The notes under the pieces are model-generated. The model was not told where the DNA came from. It was given only the letters and a program-made list of their open reading frames with translations, and made no database searches. Of a stretch of DNA of 64,000 nucleotides, positions 7,151 to 15,593 are shown in pieces (position 1 is the stretch's first letter; the number at the start of each line of letters is the position of its first letter). The translations under genes were made by a program, and so were the position numbers. The stretch is from Halobacillus_A sp043497005 (GTDB taxonomy: Bacteria > Bacillota > Bacilli > Bacillales > Halobacillaceae): contig NZ_JBIEKE010000004.1 of the NCBI RefSeq assembly GCF_043497005.1, positions 62,001 through 126,000 of the forward strand, read 5' to 3'.

Positions 7151-9373
7151 TTGAGTACAATTGTGACGTCGTACTGGCAAGAATGGCTAAAAGCACAGGA
7201 GGAGAATTTTCCTGCACTGCCAATGAAACGAATCATCGAAAAATCAAAAGAGATTAAAGGAACCCAAAGCGAACAAGCTAAAGCTTTAATATTGGAATGC
7301 TTAGCAGAAATTAGTGAAACAGCTCCTAACTGGACGTACTTAGCCAGCAGCATTCACTTACAGCAAATGTATGAATCTTCGATTGCTAACCGCGGCACCG
7401 TGAAGGCATACCAAGGTTTTCATCATTTAATCGAAACGTTGGTTCAGGAAGATATCTATGACCCGAATCTACTTAGTCTTTATACAAAAGAAGAAATGGA
7501 CGAACTTGAAAGAGCAATCGTTCCCGATCGTGATAGATTATTTACTTATATCGGGATTAAGACACTTGGCGATCGTTACTTAGCCCGTTCAAAATCCGGA
7601 CTGGTCTATGAACTTCCCCAAGAACGGTTCATGGTTATTGCAATGGTATTAATGGCACACGAAAATACAGCCCGGCGTTTGGAGCTGGTCAAAGAATCTT
7701 ACTGGGCCTTAAGCCACTTATACATGACAGTAGCCACTCCGACGCTTGCTAATGCCGGAAAGCGTTACGGTCAATTAAGCTCCTGTTTTATCGATACAGT
7801 AGACGATAGCCTGCAATCCATTTATGACAGCAATACCGATATTGCGAATTTAAGTAAACACGGTGGCGGTATAGGGGTATATCTAGGAAAAATCCGCAGC
7901 CGAGGCAGTGACATCCGAGGATTTAAAGGTGTTTCCTCAGGGGTACTACCTTGGATGAAACAATTGAATAATACCGCTGTTAGTGTAGATCAGCTTGGCC
8001 AGCGTCAAGGGGCAGTGGCCGTCTATTTAGACATCTGGCACAAAGATATCTTTCCGTTTCTTGACAGCCGATTGAACAACGGGGATGAACGCCAACGTAC
8101 ACATGACTTATTTACGGGTGTATCTATTCCTGACCTCTTTATGGAAGCTGTTGAACGTCGCGAGGACTGGTATTTGTTTGATCCTCACGAAGTACGAGAC
8201 GTTATGGGCTTTTCATTAGAAGATTACTATGATGAAACGCGTGGAAACGGATCCTTTAGAGAACGTTACCAAGCCTGCATTGAAAACGACCTCCTTTCTA
8301 AAGAAAAGGTCCCAGCTATTGAGATCATGAAGCGAATCATGATTGGGCAGCTGGAAACGGGGACTCCTTATATGTTCTATCGTGATGAAGTCAACCGTAT
8401 GAACCCAAACAGCCATAAAGGAATGATTTACTGCAGTAACCTTTGTACGGAAATCACTCAAAACCAAAGTCCGACTACTCAGGAAGAACAACGGGTTGAA
8501 GATGGAAAGATTATAACCGTTCAAACACCTGGCGATTTTGTTGTCTGCAACTTATCAAGCATTAACTTAGGTCGTGCCGTTCCTAACGATGTCCTTCCAC
8601 GGTTGATCCCTATTCAAGTGAGGATGCTGGATAATGTTATTGATCAAAATACAATTCCGGTTCTGCAGGCACAGCTTACAAACCAGTCTTACAGAGGAAT
8701 CGGATTAGGTACGTTCGGCTGGGCCCACCTGCTCGCTCAGAAAAAAATCGCCTGGGAATCAGACCAAGCGATTGATTATGCTGATGAAGTGTACGAGGAA
8801 ATTTCCTACTATACGATTAAGGCAAGCAGTGAACTTGCCAAAGAAAAAGGAAGTTACCCTCTCTTTGAAGGATCCGACTGGGACTCGGGGAAATTCTTTG
8901 TTAAACGAGCGCTTGACCAAGACACTTCTCATGACTGGAAAGAGCTTCAGCAGGATGTGCACCGTAATGGCATAAGAAACGGGTATTTAATGGCGGTAGC
9001 ACCGAATTCCAGTACATCCTTAATAGCTGGAAGTACGGCTAGTATTGATCCGATTTTCAAGAAGTTCTATTCCGAAGAGAAAAAAGATTTTAAAATTCCT
9101 GTAACTGCTCCTGACTTAAGCCCGGACACTTACTGGTATTACAAATCAGCTTACGATGTGGACCAGCATTCTAGTATTAAACAGAATGCCGTACGCCAAA
9201 AGTACATTGATCAGTCCATCTCTTTCAATCTATACGTCAAGAACACAATTCAAGCGAAAGAATTGCTCGCTTTACACATCGACGCGTGGAAGTCAGGACT
9301 GAAAACTACTTACTACACCCGTTCTACTTCCAGCCAAGGTGAATTTGACGAGTGTGAAAGCTGCTCATCTTAA
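7151..9373 (+). CDS. Class I ribonucleoside-diphosphate reductase, alpha (large) subunit
   Basis: This is the catalytic subunit reducing ribonucleotides to deoxyribonucleotides, working with the radical-bearing beta subunit encoded next. It has about 740 residues. Visible are the substrate cysteines in QLSSCFIDT and VVCNLSSINL, the active-site N-x-C-x-E motif in SNLCTEI, and the C-terminal redox pair CESCSS. The N-terminus goes straight into the helical RNR N-domain (LAEISETAPNWTYLAS); no ATP-cone precedes it, so dATP overall-activity control is probably absent. Start choice: GAGGAG (7137-7142) is well spaced for TTG 7151, while ATG 7145 and GTG 7142 are too close. It is controlled by the cobalamin riboswitch. 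Confidence 0.93.
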   Translation: MSTIVTSYWQEWLKAQEENFPALPMKRIIEKSKEIKGTQSEQAKALILECLAEISETAPNWTYLASSIHLQQMYESSIANRGTVKAYQGFHHLIETLVQEDIYDPNLLSLYTKEEMDELERAIVPDRDRLFTYIGIKTLGDRYLARSKSGLVYELPQERFMVIAMVLMAHENTARRLELVKESYWALSHLYMTVATPTLANAGKRYGQLSSCFIDTVDDSLQSIYDSNTDIANLSKHGGGIGVYLGKIRSRGSDIRGFKGVSSGVLPWMKQLNNTAVSVDQLGQRQGAVAVYLDIWHKDIFPFLDSRLNNGDERQRTHDLFTGVSIPDLFMEAVERREDWYLFDPHEVRDVMGFSLEDYYDETRGNGSFRERYQACIENDLLSKEKVPAIEIMKRIMIGQLETGTPYMFYRDEVNRMNPNSHKGMIYCSNLCTEITQNQSPTTQEEQRVEDGKIITVQTPGDFVVCNLSSINLGRAVPNDVLPRLIPIQVRMLDNVIDQNTIPVLQAQLTNQSYRGIGLGTFGWAHLLAQKKIAWESDQAIDYADEVYEEISYYTIKASSELAKEKGSYPLFEGSDWDSGKFFVKRALDQDTSHDWKELQQDVHRNGIRNGYLMAVAPNSSTSLIAGSTASIDPIFKKFYSEEKKDFKIPVTAPDLSPDTYWYYKSAYDVDQHSSIKQNAVRQKYIDQSISFNLYVKNTIQAKELLALHIDAWKSGLKTTYYTRSTSSQGEFDECESCSS

Positions 9374-9385
9374 GGAGGAAAAATA

Positions 9386-10426
9386 ATGGATCATGCACTA
9401 CAAAAACGAAAGCTCGTGGACCATCACGCCCCTAACGCTTCAACAGGTATCGTTAATGGCAGAAGCTCGAACGTTTTAAACTGGGATAATACTCGATACT
9501 CTTGGGCGTACCCTATGTATAAGACGATGCTGGCAAACTTTTGGATTCCCAGTGAAATAAATATGAGCAACGATTTAAAGCAGTGGCCCGAGCTATCAGC
9601 CCAAGAGCAAGCTTCTTTTAAAAAAATTATAGGTTTGCTCGCGTTCTTAGATTCGATTCAAACTGATTACTCCGGAAAAGTAGCTGACTATTTAACCGAC
9701 TCAAGCGTTTCAGCTCTCATGCAGGTGCTCGCTTTTCAGGAAGTCGTCCATAATCAATCTTATTCCTATGTACTATCTACTCTTGTAGATCAAAGTGAAC
9801 AAGAACGAATCTTCGAGTATTGGAAGCATGATGAAATCCTTATGGAAAGAAACCAATTTATAACAGACGGATATGAAGAGTTTGCCAATGATCCAAGTAT
9901 AGATAAATTCTTAAAATCCGTAGTTTATGATGTTGTATTAGAAGGGTTATTCTTCTACGCCGGCTTTGCATTCTTCTATAATTTAGCTCGAAACCAAAAG
10001 ATGGTCTCTACAAGCACGATGATCAACTACATCAATCGAGACGAGCAAATTCATGTAAACTTATTTGCCCACATCTTTAAAGAAACATTAAATGAAAATC
10101 CTCAACTCGACCGTGAATGGTATGAGAGTTTCGTTACTACAACTTTTAAAGAAGCTGCTGAGCTTGAAATAAAATGGGCTCAGCACATCATCGGAAACGA
10201 ATTTCCAGGAATTCCGATTCATGATTTAGAAGACTATATTCGCTTTATTGCTAATAAACGATGCAAATTAATGGGCGCTGACAAACCTTATCCAGAGTAT
10301 GCTGAAAATCCTCTAAAATGGATACGTGCTTATCAAGAAGTCGATGAAGGGAAATCAGACTTCTTCGAACAAAAATCCAGACAATATACGAAGGTCTCTG
10401 AAGATAATGGATTTGATGACCTTTAA
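9386..10426 (+). CDS. Class I ribonucleoside-diphosphate reductase, beta (radical) subunit
   Basis: A 346-residue ferritin-like diiron protein that holds the tyrosyl radical used by the alpha subunit. The metal ligands and radical residue are recognisable: Asp in LAFLDSIQ, E-x2-H with Tyr four residues later in QEVVHNQSY, Glu in VVLEGLFF, and E-x2-H in RDEQIH. It follows the alpha gene by 12 bases with an AAGGAGG site, so the two form one operon under the riboswitch. No nrdI or nrdH gene accompanies them, which is unusual for class Ib sets; I therefore leave the subclass open. A strong terminator ends the operon. Confidence 0.93.
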   Translation: MDHALQKRKLVDHHAPNASTGIVNGRSSNVLNWDNTRYSWAYPMYKTMLANFWIPSEINMSNDLKQWPELSAQEQASFKKIIGLLAFLDSIQTDYSGKVADYLTDSSVSALMQVLAFQEVVHNQSYSYVLSTLVDQSEQERIFEYWKHDEILMERNQFITDGYEEFANDPSIDKFLKSVVYDVVLEGLFFYAGFAFFYNLARNQKMVSTSTMINYINRDEQIHVNLFAHIFKETLNENPQLDREWYESFVTTTFKEAAELEIKWAQHIIGNEFPGIPIHDLEDYIRFIANKRCKLMGADKPYPEYAENPLKWIRAYQEVDEGKSDFFEQKSRQYTKVSEDNGFDDL

Positions 10427-10443
10427 AACTCTGCTACCCCTCC

Positions 10444-10473
10444 CGAACCACTTTGAAAGTGGTTCGTTTTTTT
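10444..10473 (+). terminator. Terminator of the RNR operon
   Basis: A 10-bp perfect stem (CGAACCACTT / AAGTGGTTCG) with a 3-nt loop is followed by seven T. Confidence 0.85.
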
Positions 10474-10509
10474 ATGTAAACTTTCCTAACACGAAATAAA
10501 AGATAGGTG

Positions 10510-10576
10510 TTGATTTTTCTGATAATTTGGTTTATAGTAAGATTTATCATTACTTTATATGTTAGAAAAGTTAACA
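10510..10576 (+). promoter_or_regulatory. glnK-amtB promoter with GlnR/TnrA-type box
   Basis: A TTGATT (10510-10515), 17 bp, TATAGT (10533-10538) promoter is followed by TGTTAGAAAAGTTAACA (10560-10576). This matches the B. subtilis TnrA/GlnR consensus TGTNANAWWWTMTNACA at 15 of 17 positions. The box lies downstream of the predicted start point, a place better suited to repression than to activation. Confidence 0.65.
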
Positions 10577-10601
10577 CAAATTAAAAAGGAGGATGTCAAC
10601 C

Positions 10602-10943
10602 ATGAAAAAAGTAGAGACCATTATACGCCCCGAAGCTTTTCAATCGCTTCGCGAAAATCTTGATATTATGGGTGTTAAGGGATTAACCGTTTCAGAAGTA
10701 GCTGGCTGTGGTCAGCAAAAAGGACAGGAAGGAATCTTCCGCGGCAACCGATATGAAATCAAACTATATCCTAAAGTTAAGGTTGAAATGGTTGTCGATG
10801 AAACAGAGATAGAAGATATTATCGAAGTCATTACAAATACATGTGCAACAGACAAAGTGGGAGACGGTAAAATTTTCGTTTCTACGATTGAGGAAGTCTA
10901 TCGAATTCGTACCGGTGAAAAAGGAAAAGCTGCCCTTATTTAA
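10602..10943 (+). CDS. glnK: PII-family nitrogen regulatory protein (GlnK/NrgB)
   Basis: A 113-residue trimeric signal protein that senses ATP/ADP and 2-oxoglutarate and gates the ammonium channel encoded next. The T-loop is present with Tyr51 at the classic uridylylation position, although position 46 is Phe instead of Tyr. The nucleotide-binding B-loop appears as TDKVGDGKIFV and the C-loop as RIRTGEKG. I chose ATG 10602, nine bases after AAAGGAGG; an ATG at 10593 overlaps that site. It lies 27 bases before amtB, the usual partner. In Bacillus, PII also contacts the regulator TnrA, in keeping with the box upstream. Confidence 0.92.
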   Translation: MKKVETIIRPEAFQSLRENLDIMGVKGLTVSEVAGCGQQKGQEGIFRGNRYEIKLYPKVKVEMVVDETEIEDIIEVITNTCATDKVGDGKIFVSTIEEVYRIRTGEKGKAALI

Positions 10944-10970
10944 TTTTATTCGGAAGGATGTCATGAACTA

Positions 10971-12368
10971 ATGAAAAAAGTAATTCCATTATTATTACTA
11001 ACCTCTCTAAGTTTTCCTGTAGTGGCAAACGCTCAGACCTCCACTACACCAGAAGCCGTTTTAGAATCTGTCGATATGGTTTGGATTATGATCGCTGCTT
11101 TTCTTGTCTTTTTCATGCACGCAGGATTTGCCATGGTCGAGGCAGGATTCACTCGATCTAAAAACGCATTAAACATCTTAATGAAAAACTTTATGACGAT
11201 GTCAATAGCTGCTATTCTCTATTTTATAGTTGGATATGGCATTATGTTTGGTACCTCTGGGGGAGGTTTTATAGGTCTAAATGGATTTATGCTTAGCGGT
11301 CACGAAGACCAAGTTGGTTTCTTTGTCTTCCAGGCTGTTTTCGCTGCTACATGTGCTACGATCATCTCAGGTGCTGTAGCTGAACGAATTAAATTAAGCT
11401 CGTACTTAATGATTACTGTTGCTATGACGGCTTTCATCTATCCAGTCGTTGGTCACTGGGTATGGGGAGGCGGATGGTTGGCTGAGTTAGGTTTCGTAGA
11501 CTTTGCTGGTTCAACCGTTGTTCACTTAACAGGCGCTCTTGGCGCCATTGTAGCTGTCATGTTCTTAGGACCGCGTTTAGGGAAATACAGTGGTGGTAAA
11601 GTCAATGTTATCCAAGGTCATAACATTCCGATCGGTGCGCTGGGTGTATTCATTCTTTGGTTCGGTTGGTTCGGTTTTAACGGCGGTAGTACGCTGGCTG
11701 CTGACCCTTCAGCAATTCCGGGCGTAGTTGCAACTACCCTTTTATCTGCTTCAGCAGGTGTTGTTGGTTCCGGAATGTATTCCCAATTAAAGTACAAGCG
11801 TATTGATGCTTCACTTACATTGAACGGGGCTCTAGCTGGGCTAGTAGGTATTACAGCAGGTACAGGAGACTTATCACCTATTGGAGCCATCATTACTGGT
11901 GCCATTGCAGGGATAATCCTTGTAGAAGGTGTTCAATTGCTTGACCGTAAACTTCACATCGATGATCCAGTCGGAGCGATCGCCGTACACGGCATTTGCG
12001 GGGTGTGGGGTACACTAGCAGTAGGTTTCTTCGCCCTGGAAGGTGGTTTATTCTACGGCGGCGGGTTTGACCTTCTTTCCATTCAAGCGATAGGAATTCT
12101 AGCTGTTATGGCATGGACCATGGGAACCTCCGCGCTTGTCATCTTTGTTCTTAAATCCGCTTTCGGTATACGCGTTTCTCGTGAAGAAGAAATCTCCGGA
12201 TTGGACTTCGCTGAGCATGGCTCAAGTGCTTACGAGTCTTCTAAGAGTATCTTCAATGAGAATCCAAATGTTACGGACGTAGGAAAAGACTTTGGTGTCG
12301 GCTTGTTAAATAGACTTGATAGTTTAGAAAATAAAAAAGTAAAATCTAAAGAGCGTACAGCTCAATAA
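10971..12368 (+). CDS. amtB: Ammonium transporter AmtB/NrgA
   Basis: A trimeric ammonium channel of 465 residues. It starts with a signal-like peptide (residues 1-22, ending VANA), then about eleven membrane helices. Family signatures visible include FFMHAGFAMVEAGF, the DFAGSTVVHLTGALGAIV segment with a pore His, and DDPVGAIAVHGICGVWGTLAVG with the second pore His. The last 70 residues form the cytosolic tail that contacts PII. AAGGATG lies upstream. It is the second gene of the glnK-amtB operon, expected to be active when nitrogen is scarce. A terminator follows within ten bases. Confidence 0.95.
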   Translation: MKKVIPLLLLTSLSFPVVANAQTSTTPEAVLESVDMVWIMIAAFLVFFMHAGFAMVEAGFTRSKNALNILMKNFMTMSIAAILYFIVGYGIMFGTSGGGFIGLNGFMLSGHEDQVGFFVFQAVFAATCATIISGAVAERIKLSSYLMITVAMTAFIYPVVGHWVWGGGWLAELGFVDFAGSTVVHLTGALGAIVAVMFLGPRLGKYSGGKVNVIQGHNIPIGALGVFILWFGWFGFNGGSTLAADPSAIPGVVATTLLSASAGVVGSGMYSQLKYKRIDASLTLNGALAGLVGITAGTGDLSPIGAIITGAIAGIILVEGVQLLDRKLHIDDPVGAIAVHGICGVWGTLAVGFFALEGGLFYGGGFDLLSIQAIGILAVMAWTMGTSALVIFVLKSAFGIRVSREEEISGLDFAEHGSSAYESSKSIFNENPNVTDVGKDFGVGLLNRLDSLENKKVKSKERTAQ

Positions 12369-12377
12369 ATCGCCATT

Positions 12378-12408
12378 TAAAAACCACCTCAAACTGAGGT
12401 GGTTTTTA
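12378..12408 (+). terminator. Terminator of glnK-amtB
   Basis: A 12-bp perfect stem (AAAAACCACCTC / GAGGTGGTTTTT) with a 5-nt loop and T-run. Confidence 0.85.
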
Positions 12409-12411
12409 AGT

Positions 12412-12453
12412 CTGTCGAAAAAGCGCCGCTTTCCGCGGGGCAAGACGGATGTG
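12412..12453 (-). repeat. Fragment of dispersed repeat R1
   Basis: GTCTGTCGAAAAAGC with GCCGCTTTCCGCGGGGCAAG reproduces one end of the R1 element at 17451-17530 after loss of an internal 45 bases. It directly precedes R3 copy 1. Confidence 0.6.
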
Positions 12454-12460
12454 TTCTCTT

Positions 12461-12535
12461 TAACATAAATAATCCGAACTGATTTCTACACAATCATTCG
12501 GATTATTTTATGTTTTATTCAGTTTTGTCCCCTGC
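12461..12535 (+). repeat. Dispersed hairpin repeat R3, copy 1
   Basis: The hairpin AATAATCCGAA / TTCGGATTATT is followed by TTATGTTTTATTCAGTTTTG. Related copies are at 24791-24868, 45513-45592 and 52409-52472. It lies between the convergent amtB and yndJ-like genes and could stop transcription from either side. Confidence 0.75.
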
Positions 12536-14201
12536 TCTTCTTCTCTTCAATTATATATTTTATTTTAAGAAAAGTAATCGAAAATACCTTCATCTCATGA
12601 GAAGCATTTAGCTTCCCTTTTGACACCTCTTTTACGTAAAAATGTTCACGCATCGGCAGTCGAATTGTCCAATTTCCTAGCGTTAGGTAAATGCCTTCAT
12701 CGCCTTTTCCCCCTTTTCTTCTTTCGCTCGTTAAAATCAACCCACGTTCTCTATCATGAAGTAGACGCAGGACCCCCGTCATTATTCCTAATGGCAACGG
12801 TAAAGCTATATTTAAATACCTTTCTCTCCCATTAGCATGAGAAGAGTAAAGAGCCGTGAAAATAGAATCTCCCGTCTGTTCATTTTTCCTAGTCCAGGCC
12901 CGGACGCCTTCCCTTCCATCTTGGTCATCATCAATCGCTACAATTTCTCCAGTCATGGATACTTCCCCTGAGGGTGGTACATTTATTTGCCCCATTCTCA
13001 ACGTCCATTTATTAATAAGAGTGGATAATCTCCGAAAACCCTTTTGCCAAAGTACGTGAGCTCTTAAAGAGAATTGATCCGTATGTTCATAAAATTGCCT
13101 TATCGTTGCACTTACTTTTGCCGGATCAAAGTTTTCGGAACGATAAGCATGAAAGTGATCTAACAGCCCTTCTTCGTGCACATGACGAGCAACCCACCCT
13201 TTATTAAAAATGGCGTCATTGCCAACGTGTCCCTTTGTTCGAAGTTTAGATATAGGAAAGCTTGTGTAAATATAACCTCTATCCGGTTTAATATCCCTCC
13301 ACGCTAATACAGAAAATAATGAGAACCCAAACGCATTCAGAAGCCCGTGCCAGCGAATCATATCACTTATTCCAAACCAGTAAGACCCGTTCATCATTCC
13401 AAAGCTATAGAACAAGGATACACTCATTGTTATAATAAGTAATAAAGCAGATAAACGAATCGCAATCTTGGACCACATATTAAACTCTGCTGAGCACCAT
13501 AACCACCATACAGATAACCAGAGTATGAAACTAACGTAAATTATAACCATTACCGTTTCTGTGGGAGAACCTTGACGAAGCCCAAGGGCAACGAGCACAG
13601 GACCAGCAGCTATTCCAGAAGCTAGTACAGTATAAGGTAGACCTGCAGGCTTTTTCTTATAGGAAACGAGCCAGCGGCCAAAAAGTCCAGTAACAACAGG
13701 GACTACAAAAGCAGCATAATGAAAGTGCACAGCTGTCAGTTGGACAATTGTTTCAGAATAAGGCAGATAACGACTCAATCCCCCACTAGAGATAACCAGC
13801 CATCCCCCGCCCGCTGCCATATAGATTAATCCCAGATCAATAACTGTTTCCTGAACAGGTCTCCAACCTCTCCCCAGCAAACGCATTAATCCACCGACAG
13901 CAATCAATATGGTAAAAAACAACCATAAAACCGCCCATGCTCCCGCCTCTTGACCCGCAGGCAGCGCTACAGACAACATTCCTGCTCCAGCAAAAGGCAG
14001 TGACGTAATCATGACATTATTAATCCAGTGTTCAGCACGATTGTTCTCCTTTCCCCGTACCGCTTCTTCTAACAACAAAGGAACGAGAATTAGAAAAGAA
14101 AAAGATAAAACTATATCTATTAAACTCATATCGAAAATAATAACCCAAGCCATCAATATAATTGTGCCGGCTAACGCCAGTAGTGTTCCAGACTTTTCCA
14201 C
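12519..14201 (-). CDS. yndJ: YndJ-like polytopic membrane protein
   Basis: A 560-residue protein with two parts. Residues about 1-310 contain some ten hydrophobic helices, including GMLSVALPAGQEAGAWAVLW and LTAVHFHYAAFVVPVVTGLF. Residues about 320-550 form a soluble region with a strand-rich stretch (EVSMTGEIVAIDDDQ, YLNIALPLPLGIMTGVLRLL) reminiscent of DUF4166-type domains. The size and the HFHYAAFV helix match B. subtilis YndJ. Function is unknown. The CTCC-type site before the start is weak on the minus strand (GAGAAATG). It converges on amtB, separated by R3. Confidence 0.7.
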   Translation of the reverse strand: MEKSGTLLALAGTIILMAWVIIFDMSLIDIVLSFSFLILVPLLLEEAVRGKENNRAEHWINNVMITSLPFAGAGMLSVALPAGQEAGAWAVLWLFFTILIAVGGLMRLLGRGWRPVQETVIDLGLIYMAAGGGWLVISSGGLSRYLPYSETIVQLTAVHFHYAAFVVPVVTGLFGRWLVSYKKKPAGLPYTVLASGIAAGPVLVALGLRQGSPTETVMVIIYVSFILWLSVWWLWCSAEFNMWSKIAIRLSALLLIITMSVSLFYSFGMMNGSYWFGISDMIRWHGLLNAFGFSLFSVLAWRDIKPDRGYIYTSFPISKLRTKGHVGNDAIFNKGWVARHVHEEGLLDHFHAYRSENFDPAKVSATIRQFYEHTDQFSLRAHVLWQKGFRRLSTLINKWTLRMGQINVPPSGEVSMTGEIVAIDDDQDGREGVRAWTRKNEQTGDSIFTALYSSHANGRERYLNIALPLPLGIMTGVLRLLHDRERGLILTSERRKGGKGDEGIYLTLGNWTIRLPMREHFYVKEVSKGKLNASHEMKVFSITFLKIKYIIEEKKSRGQN

Positions 14202-14321
14202 GCTGCATTTCTCCTAACTGTCACTTCTTGAGAGGAAATCATATGTTATGCTAGAAATATTATACACGCTGTAGATTCTATTTTTAAATAAAACCTCAAT
14301 GTAAGGAGTGTCGTCTATTCT

Positions 14322-14912
14322 ATGAGGTGGGACAAATTGATCGGAAAAGACCGCGCAGAGAATAATGTGGAAGAATCAAATCGTTCCCTTTCTGTCAATG
14401 AAAAAGTAGAGGAATGGATCCACTTATACAGCCATGATTTAAAATGGCTTGCCTATTCTTATGTAAAAGACCATGCAATGGCTGAAGATATAACTCAGGA
14501 AGCTTTTATTAAAGCCTTTCAAAAATATACAAACTTCAAACAACAATCTAGCGAAAAGACTTGGCTCTACAAAATTACCATTAATTTATGTAAGGATCAC
14601 TTAAAAAGCTCTTACATAAAGAGAGTATTGAAAAAAGGGGCGGAAGCCTTCCAAAGCATCCCATCTCAAACCGAGACTCCAGAGCAGCACACACTGAATA
14701 AAAGCGAAGACGAAGAACTCTTAGAGCACATCTTAACGCTGGAAGATAAATATAGAGAAGTAATTGTTCTCTATTATTTCGAAGAATTCGATGTGAAAGA
14801 ACTTGCTGAAATGTTAAATGTCAGCCCTAACACCGTTAAGACCAGACTACGAAGAGGTCGTCAGCTTTTACAGGAGCAACTCGCTTCAGAAGGGAGCACT
14901 ATAAATGAATGA
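14322..14912 (+). CDS. ECF-type RNA polymerase sigma factor
   Basis: A 196-residue extracytoplasmic-function sigma factor. Region 2 is seen in LKWLAYSYVKDHAMAEDITQ followed by EAFIKAFQKYTNF, and region 4 in TLEDKYREVIVLYYFEEFDVK with the helix-turn-helix AEMLNVSPNTVKTRLRRGR. These two regions recognise the -10 and -35 elements of stress promoters. The start ATG is 13 bases beyond AAGGAG, slightly far; TTG 14337 is an alternative. The gene overlaps the next by 8 bases; that gene encodes a one-helix membrane protein, the usual sigma/anti-sigma arrangement. Confidence 0.88.
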   Translation: MRWDKLIGKDRAENNVEESNRSLSVNEKVEEWIHLYSHDLKWLAYSYVKDHAMAEDITQEAFIKAFQKYTNFKQQSSEKTWLYKITINLCKDHLKSSYIKRVLKKGAEAFQSIPSQTETPEQHTLNKSEDEELLEHILTLEDKYREVIVLYYFEEFDVKELAEMLNVSPNTVKTRLRRGRQLLQEQLASEGSTINE

Positions 14913-15555
14913 ACTCATGGATCGTCGTTTGAAAAAGATGAACCATAACATCAAATACAATAAAGTGCCTATGGATCAACACGATGCAAGCGCGCTCATT
15001 GTTAAGGTTAGAAACCATACTCACCCATCGTCTCTAAGGTGGATAAAATACATTTTCCCTGTACCTGCAGTAGCAGTAGTGGCTTTTATGTTTTTTCAAA
15101 TCAATTATCAGCCCTCCAACTCTTCAGAACAGGAAATTTCATTTTTGAGCCAAAGGTCTATGAACACAGAGATGAAGTCACAACAATTCATCACTAATGA
15201 CGAAGCTCAGAAGAACATCGAACAAGCGAGTAACACAGAAGATACTCAGAGCTCCACTATGGTTCGCCATACTTATATTATTTATGATGACAATATGTAT
15301 GTGCAGACTAATGAGCAAGTGGATGAATCAGATCTTGAAAAACCGATTGGTCATGTTAAACCTGAAACGCCCGCCGAACAACAGCGAGGGGCATCTGTCA
15401 CCTCAGAAGAAAAAATATACAGCGTTAAAGGGACAGACCACCATGACCAGATCGCAATTAAAAGTCGGCGAAGCACAGGAATTGGTTCAACTGCGGTCAG
15501 CCAGCACGGTTATTTTATCTTTGAAAAAGAAGAAGCACTGCCTATGGCCCAATAA
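14905..15555 (+). CDS. Probable membrane anti-sigma factor
   Basis: A 216-residue protein with a cytosolic N-terminus (about 45 residues, very basic), one membrane helix at about 46-65 (YIFPVPAVAVVAFMFF), and an outside domain rich in Gln, Glu and Ser. There is no ZAS zinc motif (H-x3-C-x2-C) in the N-terminus. The call rests on gene position: it is translationally coupled to the ECF sigma gene with its own AAGGGAGC site. By analogy, it would hold the sigma factor at the membrane until a surface signal releases it. The sequence itself is not diagnostic. Confidence 0.6.
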   Translation: MNELMDRRLKKMNHNIKYNKVPMDQHDASALIVKVRNHTHPSSLRWIKYIFPVPAVAVVAFMFFQINYQPSNSSEQEISFLSQRSMNTEMKSQQFITNDEAQKNIEQASNTEDTQSSTMVRHTYIIYDDNMYVQTNEQVDESDLEKPIGHVKPETPAEQQRGASVTSEEKIYSVKGTDHHDQIAIKSRRSTGIGSTAVSQHGYFIFEKEEALPMAQ

Positions 15556-15560
15556 CGTGT

Positions 15561-15593
15561 AAACCCGCATTCTTAAGCGAATGCGGGTTTTTA
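15561..15593. terminator. Bidirectional terminator between convergent genes
   Basis: A 12-bp perfect stem (AAACCCGCATTC / GAATGCGGGTTT) with flanking A and T runs separates the sigma operon from the minus-strand glycosylase gene. Confidence 0.85.
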
